NCBI GenBank assembly: GCA_016213205.1
Contig: JACRAZ010000060.1
Location: forward strand, 206,764 to 270,763
Direction: 5' to 3'
Length of the DNA stretch: 64,000 nucleotides
From: Burkholderiales bacterium
GTDB taxonomy: Bacteria; Pseudomonadota; Gammaproteobacteria; Burkholderiales; Burkholderiaceae_C
A program made the position numbers and the translations under genes. The first letter of the stretch is position 1. Every line of letters begins with the position of its first letter. The notes beneath the pieces were generated by a model. The model saw nothing but the letters and a program-made list of their open reading frames with translations. It was not told the DNA's origin and ran no database searches. Positions 28,850 to 37,863 of this stretch are shown piece after piece.

Positions 28850-29641
28850 ATGAATACCCTACGCCGCCGACTCGTTTCCTCCACCGCGCTGGCACTGCTG
28901 GTGCCACTGACCGGCCCGCGCGCGCAGGTGGTCGACCTGAACGACGCCATCAACAAGGCCGGGCGCCAGCGCATGCTGTCGCAGCGGCTGAGCAAGGCCT
29001 GGGTGGCACTCGGGCAGCAGGCCGAGGCCGCGCGGGCCGAGCGTGTGCTGTCCGACAGCATGGCGCAGTTCGACCGCCAGCTCATCGAACTGAAGGCCTA
29101 CGCGCCAACGCCGACGATCCGCGGCACGTACCAGCAGCTCGACCCGGTATGGAGCGAGTTCAAGTCGGTGCTGGTGGGCGCCAAGCCCTCGCCCAAGGCG
29201 CTGGCCTCGTTGCTGGCACTGGATGACCGCATCCTCGCGCTGGCGCACCAGGGCACCCAGCAGCTCGAGCAGCACGGCGGCAAGACCCTGGGCCAGCTGG
29301 TCAACGTGGCGGGCCGGCAGCGCATGCTGTCGCAGCGCATGGCCAAGCTGCAGCTCGCGGTGATCTGGCGCGCCGACGCGCCCGGCGCCAAGGACCGCAT
29401 CACGGCCGACCGGCGCGAGTTCAGCGCAGGGCTGGACACGCTGGCCACCTCGCCCCTGGCCACGCCGGCCATCCGCAACGAGATCATGCTCGCGCGCCAG
29501 CAATGGGTGCTGTTCGAGAACGTGCTCGGCCGCGCTTCGGGCAACCAACCCCAGGATGCCGCGACCGTGTTCGTTGCCAGCGAAAACATCCTCCAGGTGA
29601 TGGAACAGATCACCACCCTCTTCGCGCGCTCCAGCGCCTGA
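28850..29641 (+). CDS. Secreted protein with two PilJ-type domains
   Basis: 263 residues from the ATG at 28850. A signal peptide (MNTLRRRLVSSTALALLVPL, cleavage near GPRAQ) sends it to the periplasm. Two helical PilJ-type segments follow, each with the hallmark RQRMLSQR (39-46 and 156-163). No transmembrane helix or signalling domain follows, so it is a free periplasmic sensor or binding protein. It sits between nirB and nirD. The same twin-PilJ architecture is fused to the ANTAR regulator of this locus. Nitrate or nitrite binding is inferred from that link and from the known nitrate-binding PilJ chemoreceptor. The partner that would transmit a signal is unknown. Confidence 0.82.
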   Translation: MNTLRRRLVSSTALALLVPLTGPRAQVVDLNDAINKAGRQRMLSQRLSKAWVALGQQAEAARAERVLSDSMAQFDRQLIELKAYAPTPTIRGTYQQLDPVWSEFKSVLVGAKPSPKALASLLALDDRILALAHQGTQQLEQHGGKTLGQLVNVAGRQRMLSQRMAKLQLAVIWRADAPGAKDRITADRREFSAGLDTLATSPLATPAIRNEIMLARQQWVLFENVLGRASGNQPQDAATVFVASENILQVMEQITTLFARSSA

Positions 29642-29664
29642 CCCCACACGACAGGAAGAATCCG

Positions 29665-30057
29665 ATGACCCAATGGACCGCCGTTTGCAGGCTCGAAGAC
29701 ATCCCGGTCCTCGGCGCCCGCCGCATTGCCCGTGACCAGGGCATTGCGGTCGCCGTGTTCCGCAACACCGACGACAAGGTGTTCGCCTTGCTGGACCGCT
29801 GCCCGCACAAGGGCGGCCCCCTGAGCCAGGGCATCGTGCTCGGCGACAGCGTGGCCTGCCCACTGCACAACTGGACGATCGGCCTGGCCGACGGCTGCGC
29901 CAAGGCGCCGGACGAGGGCTGCACGCCCGCCTTCGCCTGCCGGCTGGAGCAGGGCCAGGTGATGCTCGACGCCGACGAACTGGCCACCAAGGCACTGGAC
30001 CTGGCCGCACCGGTGGCCGGGCCCTGCGGCAAGGCAGCCGACCCGGCTGCTGCCTGA
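29665..30057 (+). CDS. nirD: Nitrite reductase small subunit, Rieske type
   Basis: 130-residue Rieske-fold partner of NirB. The start MTQWTAVCRLEDIP at 29665 follows a clear AGGA ribosome-binding site (in gacaggaagaatccg). Unlike enterobacterial NirD, both Rieske ligand pairs are present: CPHKG and, later, CPLHNW. A [2Fe-2S] cluster is therefore expected. The C-terminus is extended by an Ala/Pro-rich tail of about 25 residues. It lies between the twin-PilJ gene and the nitrate reductase, 10 nt from the latter. Confidence 0.93.
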   Translation: MTQWTAVCRLEDIPVLGARRIARDQGIAVAVFRNTDDKVFALLDRCPHKGGPLSQGIVLGDSVACPLHNWTIGLADGCAKAPDEGCTPAFACRLEQGQVMLDADELATKALDLAAPVAGPCGKAADPAAA

Positions 30058-30067
30058 TCCGCCTGCC

Positions 30068-32845
30068 GTGGCAATGCGCGAGACCCACTCCACCTGCCCT
30101 TACTGCGGTGTCGGCTGCGGCGTCGTCATCCAGAGCGAAGGCCCGCAGATCACCGGCGTGCGGGGCGACCCCGCGCACCCGGCCAACTTCGGCCGCCTGT
30201 GCAGCAAGGGCAGCACGCTGGCGCTCACCGTCAGCCCCGAAATCACCCGCCAGGCGCGCCTGCTGACACCGCAGCGCCGCGCGGCCCGTGGCGGCACGCC
30301 GCAGGCCATCGGCTGGGACGAGGCACTGGACCACGCGGCCGAGCACATCGCCCGCATCGTGGCGCGCGACGGCCCGGATGCCCTGGGCTTCTATGTCTCG
30401 GGCCAGCTGCTCACCGAGGACTACTACGTCTTCAACAAGCTCGCCAAGGGCTTGCTGGGCACCAACAACATCGACACCAACTCCCGCCTGTGCATGAGCA
30501 GCGCCGTGGCCGGCTACAAGGCCACGCTGGGCGCGGACGCGCCCCCTGCCTGTTATGAAGACCTGGACCACGCGGCCACGGTCTTTGTGGCCGGGGCCAA
30601 CCCGGCCTGGGCGCACCCCATCCTGTTCCGCCGGCTCGAGGATGCCCGCCGCGCCAACCCGCAGCAGAAGCTGATCGTCGTCGACCCCCGCCGCACCGAC
30701 ACCGCGGCCATGGCCGACCTGCACCTGCAGCTCCTGCCCGGCAGCGACATTGCCCTCTTCCACGCCCTGCTGCACGTGATGCTCTGGGAGGGCTGGACCA
30801 GCGCGGCCTACATCGAGCAGCACACCAACGGCTTCGATGCCCTGAAGACGCGGGTGCGCGAGTTCACGCCCAAGGAGGCCGCGCGCATCACCGGCCTGCG
30901 CGAGGACGACATCGTGCAGGCCGCACGCTGGTTCGCACGCAGCCCGGCCACGCTGTCGCTGTACTGCCAGGGGCTGAACCAGAGCAGCAGCGGCACCGCG
31001 AAGAATGCTGCGCTGATCAACCTGCACCTGGCCACCGGCCAGATCGGCCGCGCGGGCGCAGGCCCCTTCTCGCTGACCGGGCAGCCCAATGCGATGGGCG
31101 GGCGCGAGGTCGGCGGCCTGGCCAACCTGCTGTCGGCCCACCGCGACCTGGCCAACGCCGAACACCGGGCCGAAGTGGCACGCCTGTGGGGCCTGCCGGA
31201 TGTGCCCGCCACGCCGGGCAAGACCGCGGTCGAGATGTTCCAGGCCGCTGCCGATGGCCAGATCAAGGCGCTGTGGATCGCCTGCACCAACCCCGCCCAG
31301 TCGATGCCCGACCAGGCCACCGTGCGCCGGGCTTTGGAGCGCGCCGAGTTCGTGGTGGTGCAGGAGGCCTTCTCCGGCACCGCCACCGCCCGTTTTGCCG
31401 ACCTGCTGCTGCCCGCCACCAGCTGGGGCGAGAAGGACGGCACTGTCACCAACAGCGAACGCCGCATCAGCCGCGTGCGCCCGGCCATTGACGCACCGGG
31501 CCAGGCGCGTCACGACTGGGCGATCTGCATCGATCTGGCGCGCCGGCTCGAAAGCCGGCTCCGGCCCGGGCAGCCCACCCTGGTCCCCTACACCGACGCC
31601 GAATCCATCTGGAACGAGCACCGCGAGAGCACCCGGGGCCGCGACCTCGACATCACCGGGATGAGCTACGCGCTGCTCGAATCCTCCGGCCCCCAGCAAT
31701 GGCCGATGCCCGAAGGTGCCACCCACGGCCGTGCACGGCTCTACGAGGACGGCCGCTTTCCCACCGCCGACGGCAGGGCGAACTTCGTCGACACGCCCTT
31801 CGTGCCGCTGGCCGAACCGCGTGACGCCCGCTACCCCTTCAGCCTGACCACCGGCCGGCTGCGCGACCAGTGGCACGGCATGAGCCGCACCGGCACGCTG
31901 GGCCGCCTGTTCGGCCACCAGCCCGAGCCCACGGTGGACCTGCATCCGCAGGACATGGCGCGCCTGTCACTGCACAATGGCGACCTGGTGCACCTGACCT
32001 CGCGCCGCGGCTCGATCCTGCTGCCCGCGCAGGCCAGCGAGTCGGTTGCCCCGATGCAGGCCCAGGTGGCCATGCACTGGGGTGACGAGTTCGTGGGCGG
32101 CCGCAGCGCTTCCGGCCTGCCGGTGGCCGGCATCAACGCGCTCACCACCGGCAGCTTCTGCCCACGCTCGAAGCAGCCCGAACTCAAGCACACGGCGATC
32201 AAGGTGCTCAAGGCCGAGCTTCCCTGGCGCCTGATCGCCGCGGCCTGGCTGCCGGAGAGCCTAGCACTTGAAGTACGCAGCCAGCTTCAGGCGTTGCTGC
32301 AGCGATTCGACTATGCCGCCGTGGTGCCGTTCGGCCATGCCGACAGCGGCGTGTTGTTCCGCGCCGCCGCGGCTGAACCGCCACCAGCCGAGCTGATGCT
32401 CGCGATCGAGTCCTTGTTCGGGCTGGCCCCGGGCACTGCCGACGCACTGCGGTACGAAGACCGCCGGCGGGGCCAACGCCGCACCATGCGGCTTGAACGT
32501 CGCGGCGCCGACAGCCTGCTGCGCGCCTTCGTGCTGGCCGGCGACGTGGCGGCCGAGGCCTGGGTGCGCACGCTGCTGCAAGACCAGCTCCCGGCGCAGG
32601 CCTACGGCAGGCTGCTGCTCAAGCCCGGCGCCCAGGCGCCGGTGGCCGTGGCATCGCGCGGGCGGCAGGTGTGCAGCTGCTTCAACGTCACCGAGCCGGC
32701 CATCGTGGACGCCCTGGCACGGTGCCACGGCACCGGCGAGCAGCGCCTGGCGTCGCTGCAGCAGCAGCTCAACTGCGGCACCAACTGCGGCTCCTGCGTG
32801 CCCGAACTCAAGCGCCTGGTGCAGGCCACGGCCCATGCGGCCTGA
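30068..32845 (+). CDS. nasA: Assimilatory nitrate reductase catalytic subunit
   Basis: Molybdopterin enzyme reducing nitrate to nitrite. 925 residues from the GTG at 30068; an in-frame ATG at 30074 is an alternative. N-terminal [4Fe-4S] ligands are C10, C13, C17 and C45 (CPYCGVGC, GRLCSKG). The molybdenum ligand is C142 in NSRLCMSS. A molybdopterin dinucleotide-binding domain spans about 560-690. A C-terminal BFD-like [2Fe-2S] domain (CSCFNVTEPAI...CGTNCGSC) probably accepts electrons. No separate flavoprotein NasB is encoded nearby, so the electron donor is unknown. The common alternative symbol for this type is nasC. Confidence 0.95.
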   Translation: MAMRETHSTCPYCGVGCGVVIQSEGPQITGVRGDPAHPANFGRLCSKGSTLALTVSPEITRQARLLTPQRRAARGGTPQAIGWDEALDHAAEHIARIVARDGPDALGFYVSGQLLTEDYYVFNKLAKGLLGTNNIDTNSRLCMSSAVAGYKATLGADAPPACYEDLDHAATVFVAGANPAWAHPILFRRLEDARRANPQQKLIVVDPRRTDTAAMADLHLQLLPGSDIALFHALLHVMLWEGWTSAAYIEQHTNGFDALKTRVREFTPKEAARITGLREDDIVQAARWFARSPATLSLYCQGLNQSSSGTAKNAALINLHLATGQIGRAGAGPFSLTGQPNAMGGREVGGLANLLSAHRDLANAEHRAEVARLWGLPDVPATPGKTAVEMFQAAADGQIKALWIACTNPAQSMPDQATVRRALERAEFVVVQEAFSGTATARFADLLLPATSWGEKDGTVTNSERRISRVRPAIDAPGQARHDWAICIDLARRLESRLRPGQPTLVPYTDAESIWNEHRESTRGRDLDITGMSYALLESSGPQQWPMPEGATHGRARLYEDGRFPTADGRANFVDTPFVPLAEPRDARYPFSLTTGRLRDQWHGMSRTGTLGRLFGHQPEPTVDLHPQDMARLSLHNGDLVHLTSRRGSILLPAQASESVAPMQAQVAMHWGDEFVGGRSASGLPVAGINALTTGSFCPRSKQPELKHTAIKVLKAELPWRLIAAAWLPESLALEVRSQLQALLQRFDYAAVVPFGHADSGVLFRAAAAEPPPAELMLAIESLFGLAPGTADALRYEDRRRGQRRTMRLERRGADSLLRAFVLAGDVAAEAWVRTLLQDQLPAQAYGRLLLKPGAQAPVAVASRGRQVCSCFNVTEPAIVDALARCHGTGEQRLASLQQQLNCGTNCGSCVPELKRLVQATAHAA

Positions 32846-32959
32846 ACAGCGCAGGGGCATCAGGCCGGCGGCGCACGCGGGGCGCACAATCACGGCCCGG
32901 TGCCGCGGCACCGGCCCGGAACTTGCACTTCGGGCTGCAACATCAATCGGGGGTTTCGG

Positions 32960-33913
32960 ATGGGCATTGCCGCCTACATCAAGGAGATCGGCCGCGGCCA
33001 TGAGGGCGCGCGGCCGCTGGCCCGGGAGCAGGCCCAGGACCTGATGGGCCAGGTGCTCGATGGCACCGTCACCGACCTCGAGATCGGCGCGTTTGCGCTG
33101 GCCATGCGCATCAAGGGCGAAACGGTGGATGAGCTGGTCGGGTTCTGCGACGCGGTGCAATCGCGTGCGCTCGCCATCGACAGCGATCACCCGGTGATCG
33201 TGATCCCCAGCTACAACGGTGCGCGCCGGCTGCCGAACCTGACCCCCCTGCTGGCCCTGCGGCTGGCGCAGGAAGGTGCGCGCGTGCTCGTGCATGGCCC
33301 GCGGCACGACCCGGCCCGTGTCACCAGCGCCGAGATCTTCCAGGCCCTGGGCCTGCCGGTCTGCGAAAGCGCCGTGGCCGTCCACGAGTGCTGGCGCCGG
33401 CACCAGCCCGCCTTCATCACCACCGAAGCGCTGAGTCCGGCCTTGCAGCGCCTGCTCGATGTGCGCTGGGTGGTAGGCCTGCGCAATTCGGGCCACACCG
33501 TGGCCAAGCTGCTGCAACCGATCGTGGGCGCGCATGCGTTGCGCCTGGCCAGCTACACGCACCCCGAGTTCGGCCAGCTGATGAGCCAGCTTGCCGAGCG
33601 CACCGCGGCCGACCTGATGTTGCTGCGTGGCACCGAAGGCGAGGCTGTGGCCGACCCACGGCGCTGCCCGCGCATCGACCTGTGGCTGGGTGGCCAGGCC
33701 CAGCCCGAACTCGGGTGTGCGGCCCAGGAAGGCTCGCTGGCCGAGTTGCCGGTGCTGCCGCGGGCGATCGATGCCGCCACCGTGGCCGTCTACATCCAGG
33801 CCGTGGCCTCGGGTGAGAAGCCGGCCCCCACGCCACTGGAGAAGCAGGTCGAACTGCTGATGCGTGCGCTCGCCCGGCTCGAGCACACCCAGGCGCACGA
33901 ACGCCGCGCCTGA
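32960..33913 (+). CDS. ybiB: YbiB-type DNA-binding protein of the TrpD family
   Basis: 317 residues from MGIAAYIKEIGRG at 32960. The fold is that of anthranilate phosphoribosyltransferase: an N-terminal helical domain (LAREQAQDLMGQVLDGTVTD, GAFALAMRIKGET) followed by the alpha/beta domain. The catalytic PRPP loop of true TrpD is not conserved (IPSYNGARRLPNLTPLLALRL). YbiB/TrpD2 proteins bind nucleic acid without sequence specificity. The gene is regularly found at the end of nas clusters in Burkholderiales, as here, 114 bp after nasA. Its role in nitrate assimilation is not known. Confidence 0.88.
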   Translation: MGIAAYIKEIGRGHEGARPLAREQAQDLMGQVLDGTVTDLEIGAFALAMRIKGETVDELVGFCDAVQSRALAIDSDHPVIVIPSYNGARRLPNLTPLLALRLAQEGARVLVHGPRHDPARVTSAEIFQALGLPVCESAVAVHECWRRHQPAFITTEALSPALQRLLDVRWVVGLRNSGHTVAKLLQPIVGAHALRLASYTHPEFGQLMSQLAERTAADLMLLRGTEGEAVADPRRCPRIDLWLGGQAQPELGCAAQEGSLAELPVLPRAIDAATVAVYIQAVASGEKPAPTPLEKQVELLMRALARLEHTQAHERRA

Positions 33914-34005
33914 GCCAGCCGGGCGGCCTGCAGCGCCCAGGCCTCGGGGCCGGCACGGCACGGCCGGATAATCGCCGCCCATCGCAGCCCACCCACGGAG
34001 CGCCG

Positions 34006-35139
34006 ATGGAACCCCTGGACAAGCTCAACCGCCTCACCGAATCGCACGGCGCCCTGCGGCCTGGCCACGGGCTGACCACCGGTGTGATCGCCCTCACGCT
34101 GGGCGTGCTGTGCTTCCTGGGTGTGCTGGCCTTCCACTTCCCGCAGTACCTCACGACACCCGATCTGCGCAAGAGCTACGACGTCGACCTCATGCGCCGG
34201 CTGATGATGGCCGCGATGGTCATCGCCGGCGGGCTGTCGCTGTTCAACATGGTCACCGGCCGCGCCCGCTGGCTTTCCGCCGCGGCCTTCGTGCTGGTGC
34301 TGTTGACGGCCCTGCTGGGCGGCCACAAGGTGGAAGTGGACCCGAACTTCCCGGACCACACGCCCTACATCGGGCTCGACTGGTTCATCCTGGACCTGCT
34401 GGGCTCCTCGCTGATCTTCATCTTCATCGAGAAGCTGTTTGCACTGCGGCGCGAACAGCCGGTGTTCCGGGCCGAGTGGCAGACCGACTTCCACCACTTC
34501 ATCGTCAACCACATGGTGGTGGGCTTCGTGCTGCTGGCCACCAACCTGCTGGTGCACAAGCTGTTCGGCTGGGCCGCGAAAGATGGCATCCAGGGCTGGG
34601 TGCGCGAGCTGCCGTTCGCCGCGGGCCTGTTCCTCATCGTCCTGGTGGCCGACCTGGTGCAGTACTGGACCCACCGCGCCTACCACGAGGTGCCGCTGCT
34701 GTGGCGCCTGCATGCGGTGCACCACAGCGTCAAGAGCATGGATTGGATGGCCGGCTCGCGCCAGCACATCCTGGAGCTGCTGATCACCCGCACGATGGTG
34801 CTGGCCCCGATCTACGTGCTGGGCTTCAGCAAGGAAGTGATCGACGCCTACATCGTGATCGTCGGGTTCCAGGCGGTGTTCAACCACGCCAACGTCAGCG
34901 TGCGCCTTGGGCCCTTGCGCTACCTGGTCGTCACGCCCAACTTCCACCACTGGCACCACTCCCAGGACGACGAGGCGATCGACAAGAACTACGCCGCGCA
35001 CTTCGCGTTCCTCGACCACCTGTTCGGCACTGCGGTGCAGTCCGACCGCGCCTGGCCCGCTCAGTACGGCGTGGTGGGCGACTACGTGCCCAATGGCTTC
35101 TGGCGCCAGTTCAAGTTCCCCTTCGTCTGGAAGCCTTGA
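34006..35139 (+). CDS. Sterol desaturase / fatty acid hydroxylase family membrane protein
   Basis: 377 residues with about six hydrophobic segments. The diiron-type histidine boxes are clear in the second half: YWTHRAYHE, LHAVHHSV and FHHWHHSQ. The first about 130 residues form an extra membrane region with three helices, longer than a minimal family member. The substrate is unpredictable; hydroxylation or desaturation of lipids is the family's theme. A -10-like GATAAT at 33967-33972 may be the promoter. The stop overlaps the TTG start of the next gene. Confidence 0.88.
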   Translation: MEPLDKLNRLTESHGALRPGHGLTTGVIALTLGVLCFLGVLAFHFPQYLTTPDLRKSYDVDLMRRLMMAAMVIAGGLSLFNMVTGRARWLSAAAFVLVLLTALLGGHKVEVDPNFPDHTPYIGLDWFILDLLGSSLIFIFIEKLFALRREQPVFRAEWQTDFHHFIVNHMVVGFVLLATNLLVHKLFGWAAKDGIQGWVRELPFAAGLFLIVLVADLVQYWTHRAYHEVPLLWRLHAVHHSVKSMDWMAGSRQHILELLITRTMVLAPIYVLGFSKEVIDAYIVIVGFQAVFNHANVSVRLGPLRYLVVTPNFHHWHHSQDDEAIDKNYAAHFAFLDHLFGTAVQSDRAWPAQYGVVGDYVPNGFWRQFKFPFVWKP

Positions 35140-36365
35140 CGACCGATCCGCACTTCGACGCCGTCGTCATCGGTGCCGGCGCGGCCGGCCTGCACTGCGC
35201 GGCCGAGGCCGGCCTGCGGGGCCTGCGTGTGCTGCTGCTGGACCACGCCGAGCGCGTGGCCGAGAAGATCCGCATCTCCGGCGGCGGGCGCTGCAACTTC
35301 ACGAACCGCAACGTGGGGCCGGGCAACTTCGTCTCGGCCAACCCGGACTTCTGCCGCTCGGCGCTGGCGCGCTACACGCCGGCCGACTTCATCACGCTGG
35401 TGCAGGAACACGGCATCGCGTTCCATGAAAAGCACCGCGGCCAGCTGTTCTGCGACGACTCGAGCGAGCAGATCATCACGCTGCTGCTCCAACGCTGCCG
35501 CGCCGGCGGTGTGGTGCATTGGCAGCCCTGCCCGGTGAACGGCGTGCAGGCGGCTGGCACCGGCTTCGAGCTGCACACCGGGCGCGGCCGGGTGCTGGCG
35601 TCAAACGTGATCGTGGCCACCGGTGGCCTGTCGATCCCGAAGATCGGCGCCACCGATTTTGGCCACCGGCTCGCGCGCCAGTTCGGCCACCGCATCGTCG
35701 AACCGCGCCCGGCCCTGGTGCCACTCACCTTCGATGCCGCCGACTGGGCGCCCTTCGTGCCGCTGGCCGGCGTGGCGCTCGAAGTGGGCATCACCACGGG
35801 CCAGGGCAAGCAGCGGGGGCAATTCACCGAAGACCTGCTGTTCACCCACCGCGGCCTGAGCGGCCCGGCGGTGCTGCAGATCTCCACCTACTGGCGGCCT
35901 GGCCAGCCCGTGCACATCGACCTTGGGGCCGGCCAGGACCTGGGCGCGGCACTGCGCGAGGCCAAGGCCAACTCACGCCGGCAACTCGGCAACGAGCTCG
36001 CGCACTGGCTGCCGCAGCGGCTGGCCACGGCCTGGCTGGCGGGACAGCAGCTCGATGCCGATCGGCCCATGGCCGAGCAGCGCGACAAGGAACTGGATCG
36101 CCTGGCCCGCGCGCTGGCGCACTGGACCCTGCAACCCAGCGGGACCGAGGGCTACAAGAAGGCCGAGGTCACCTCCGGCGGGGTGGACACCCGCGAGCTG
36201 GATTCCCGCGGCATGGCAAGCAAGCGTGTGCCGGGCCTGCACTTCATCGGCGAGGTGGTCGATGTGACCGGCTGGCTCGGCGGCTACAACTTCCAGTGGG
36301 CCTGGGCCAGCGCCGCGGCCTGCGCGCGCAACCTGCCGGCGCCCGCAACGGCGAGCCGGCCCTAG
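35136..36365 (+). CDS. HI0933-type FAD/NAD(P)-dependent oxidoreductase
   Basis: 409 residues from a TTG at 35136 that overlaps the upstream TGA (TTGA), reading MTTDPHFDAVVIGAGAAG. The FAD-binding dinucleotide fold is VVIGAGAAGLHCA. The family signature ISGGGRCNFTN and late motifs VTSGGVDTRELDS and GEVVDVTGWLGGYN are complete. Members reduce C=C bonds in some cases (BaiN), but most are uncharacterised. Translational coupling to a sterol-desaturase-like protein suggests a shared lipid-related task, an inference only. Confidence 0.9.
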   Translation: MTTDPHFDAVVIGAGAAGLHCAAEAGLRGLRVLLLDHAERVAEKIRISGGGRCNFTNRNVGPGNFVSANPDFCRSALARYTPADFITLVQEHGIAFHEKHRGQLFCDDSSEQIITLLLQRCRAGGVVHWQPCPVNGVQAAGTGFELHTGRGRVLASNVIVATGGLSIPKIGATDFGHRLARQFGHRIVEPRPALVPLTFDAADWAPFVPLAGVALEVGITTGQGKQRGQFTEDLLFTHRGLSGPAVLQISTYWRPGQPVHIDLGAGQDLGAALREAKANSRRQLGNELAHWLPQRLATAWLAGQQLDADRPMAEQRDKELDRLARALAHWTLQPSGTEGYKKAEVTSGGVDTRELDSRGMASKRVPGLHFIGEVVDVTGWLGGYNFQWAWASAAACARNLPAPATASRP

Positions 36366-36420
36366 GCCCACGCCGGGCGTGGACTCGCTGGCGGCCCGGC
36401 AGCTCGAGCCCGGCGGCGTT

Positions 36421-36449
36421 TTGCCCAAGCCAGAATTTCAGACTAGAAT
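36421..36449 (+). promoter_or_regulatory. Sigma-70-type promoter of rpsU
   Basis: TTGCCC (36421-36426), a 17-bp spacer and TAGAAT (36444-36449), in the 226-bp gap upstream of rpsU. It gives a leader of roughly 135 nt. The rest of this gap shows nothing else. Confidence 0.65.
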
Positions 36450-36591
36450 CGCAGTCTTTGCTAGCAAACCGCGTGTCGATTCCCCGGCCTGGCAGATCCG
36501 GAATGCCTGTTGCAACGGCGGCTTTGTCTTGAAGCCCCGAAGCGGCCGAGTCAGGAACACCGAGCGCAAACTTTTAGGATTCACCCGTTAA

Positions 36592-36804
36592 ATGACCACG
36601 ATTCGCGTCAAAGAAAACGAGCCGTTCGATGTGGCCCTGCGCCGCTTCAAGCGCACGATCGAAAAGCTGGGCCTGCTCACCGAACTGCGTGCACGCGAGT
36701 TCTACGAGAAGCCCACCGCCGAGCGCAAGCGCAAGAAGGCAGCCGCCGTGAAGCGCCACTACAAGCGCGTGCGCAGCATGCAGCTGCCCAAGAAGCTGTA
36801 CTGA
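36592..36804 (+). CDS. rpsU: 30S ribosomal protein S21
   Basis: Seventy-residue basic protein binding near the anti-Shine-Dalgarno region of 16S rRNA. The sequence [20 protein letters not shown] and the Lys/Arg-rich [18 protein letters not shown] are unmistakable S21. It is followed by a terminator and then yqeY, the usual rpsU-yqeY neighbourhood; dnaG and rpoD do not follow directly. Confidence 0.98.
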
Positions 36805-36830
36805 ACGCTGGCCCAACCGGCCAAGCACTC

Positions 36831-36863
36831 AACGCCCGCGCGGGACGCCGCAGCGGGCGTTTT
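36831..36863 (+). terminator. Intrinsic terminator/attenuator between rpsU and yqeY
   Basis: AACGCCCGC (36831-36839) pairs with GCGGGCGTT (36853-36861), followed by TT then GCATTAT. The short T-run suggests partial termination, leaving some read-through into yqeY. Confidence 0.75.
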
Positions 36864-36890
36864 GCATTATCTGCCTCGAGGATCCATGCA

Positions 36891-37337
36891 ATGAGCCTGA
36901 AAGACCAGATCACCGAAGACATGAAGACCGCGATGCGCGCCAAGGAAGCCGATCGCCTGTCGACCATCCGCATGCTGCTGGCGGCCATCAAGCAGCGCGA
37001 GGTGGACGAGCGCATCACGCTGGACGACACCGCGATCGTCGGCGTGGTCGACAAGCTCATCAAGCAGCGCAAGGACTCCATCGCCGCTTTCCAGAGCGCC
37101 GGCCGCACCGATCTGGCCGACAAGGAAACCGCCGAAGTCGCGGTGCTGCAGGCCTACCTGCCGGCACGGCTTTCGGCCGAAGAGGTGAATGCCGCCGTGG
37201 CCGCGCTGGTGGCCGAGCTCGGCGCCAACGGCCCGGGCGACATGGGCAAGGTGATGGGCGCGGCCAAGGCACGCCTGGCCGGCAAGGCCGACATGGGCCA
37301 GGTCTCCGCAGCCGTGAAAGCCGCGCTGTCGAAGTAA
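36891..37337 (+). CDS. yqeY: GatB/YqeY domain protein
   Basis: 148 residues from MSLKDQITEDMKTAMRAKE at 36891. A single YqeY domain resembles the C-terminal tRNA-binding domain of GatB, with typical DRLSTIRMLLAAIKQREVD and a C-terminal Gly-containing segment (GDMGKVMGAAKARLAGKAD). It may bind tRNA or assist amidotransferase function; its exact role is unclear. It lies after rpsU and 11 nt before the next gene. Confidence 0.93.
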   Translation: MSLKDQITEDMKTAMRAKEADRLSTIRMLLAAIKQREVDERITLDDTAIVGVVDKLIKQRKDSIAAFQSAGRTDLADKETAEVAVLQAYLPARLSAEEVNAAVAALVAELGANGPGDMGKVMGAAKARLAGKADMGQVSAAVKAALSK

Positions 37338-37348
37338 GCTTGCGCGCC

Positions 37349-37696
37349 ATGAACACCTCACTGCCCATTCGCCAGCTCACCGCCGACGTCTGCGTCGCTG
37401 CGCAACTCACGCCGGAGGCCATGGCCGAAGTCGCCGCGCTGGGCTTTCGCAGCGTGGTCAACAACCGACCCGACTTCGAACACGGCCCTGACCAGCCCAC
37501 CAGCGCGGCCGTGGCCGCAGCGGCGCAAGCTGCCGGGCTGGAATACCGCCACCTGCCGGTGGACGGTGCGCACCAGACGCCCGACGAGATCGCCGAGTTC
37601 GCACAACTGCTGCGCGACCTGCCGCGCCCGCTGCTGGCCTTCTGCCGCTCGGGCGCACGCTCGACCCGGCTGTACACCGCGGCCACCCAGACCTGA
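37349..37696 (+). CDS. DUF442/TIGR01244 phosphatase-like protein
   Basis: 115 residues from the ATG at 37349 (a TTG at 37340 would add three residues). The fold is that of dual-specificity phosphatases, with the P-loop CX5R as CRSGARS at the C-terminal part and the QLTPEAMAEVAALGFRSVVNNRPDFE opening typical of Blh/DUF442 proteins (motif shown in pieces: QLTPEAM, VVNNRPD). Related domains are fused to sulfide-oxidising or beta-lactamase-like proteins. Substrate unknown. Confidence 0.83.
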   Translation: MNTSLPIRQLTADVCVAAQLTPEAMAEVAALGFRSVVNNRPDFEHGPDQPTSAAVAAAAQAAGLEYRHLPVDGAHQTPDEIAEFAQLLRDLPRPLLAFCRSGARSTRLYTAATQT

Positions 37697-37863
37697 AGGT
37701 CTGCAGCGCACCGGTCCGGCCGCTGCTGGATCGGTGCTTTCCCTTAACAGCGCCGATATTCAGATGCTGTTCAGGGCCATCTCCGTACAGTACAAGCCCA
37801 GTGCGATGGGGCCCTTCGCCCGAGGGGCCGCCAACGTGGTGTGTACTTCCCTGCGGAGACGAC

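Noticed and set aside
28859..31945. Very long open frame (over 1,000 codons) on the minus strand opposite the twin-PilJ, nirD and nasA genes
   Set aside because: It is an antisense shadow caused by high G+C third positions. Its translation is His/Gly/Ala-rich with no domain-like pattern, and the plus strand encodes clear conserved proteins.
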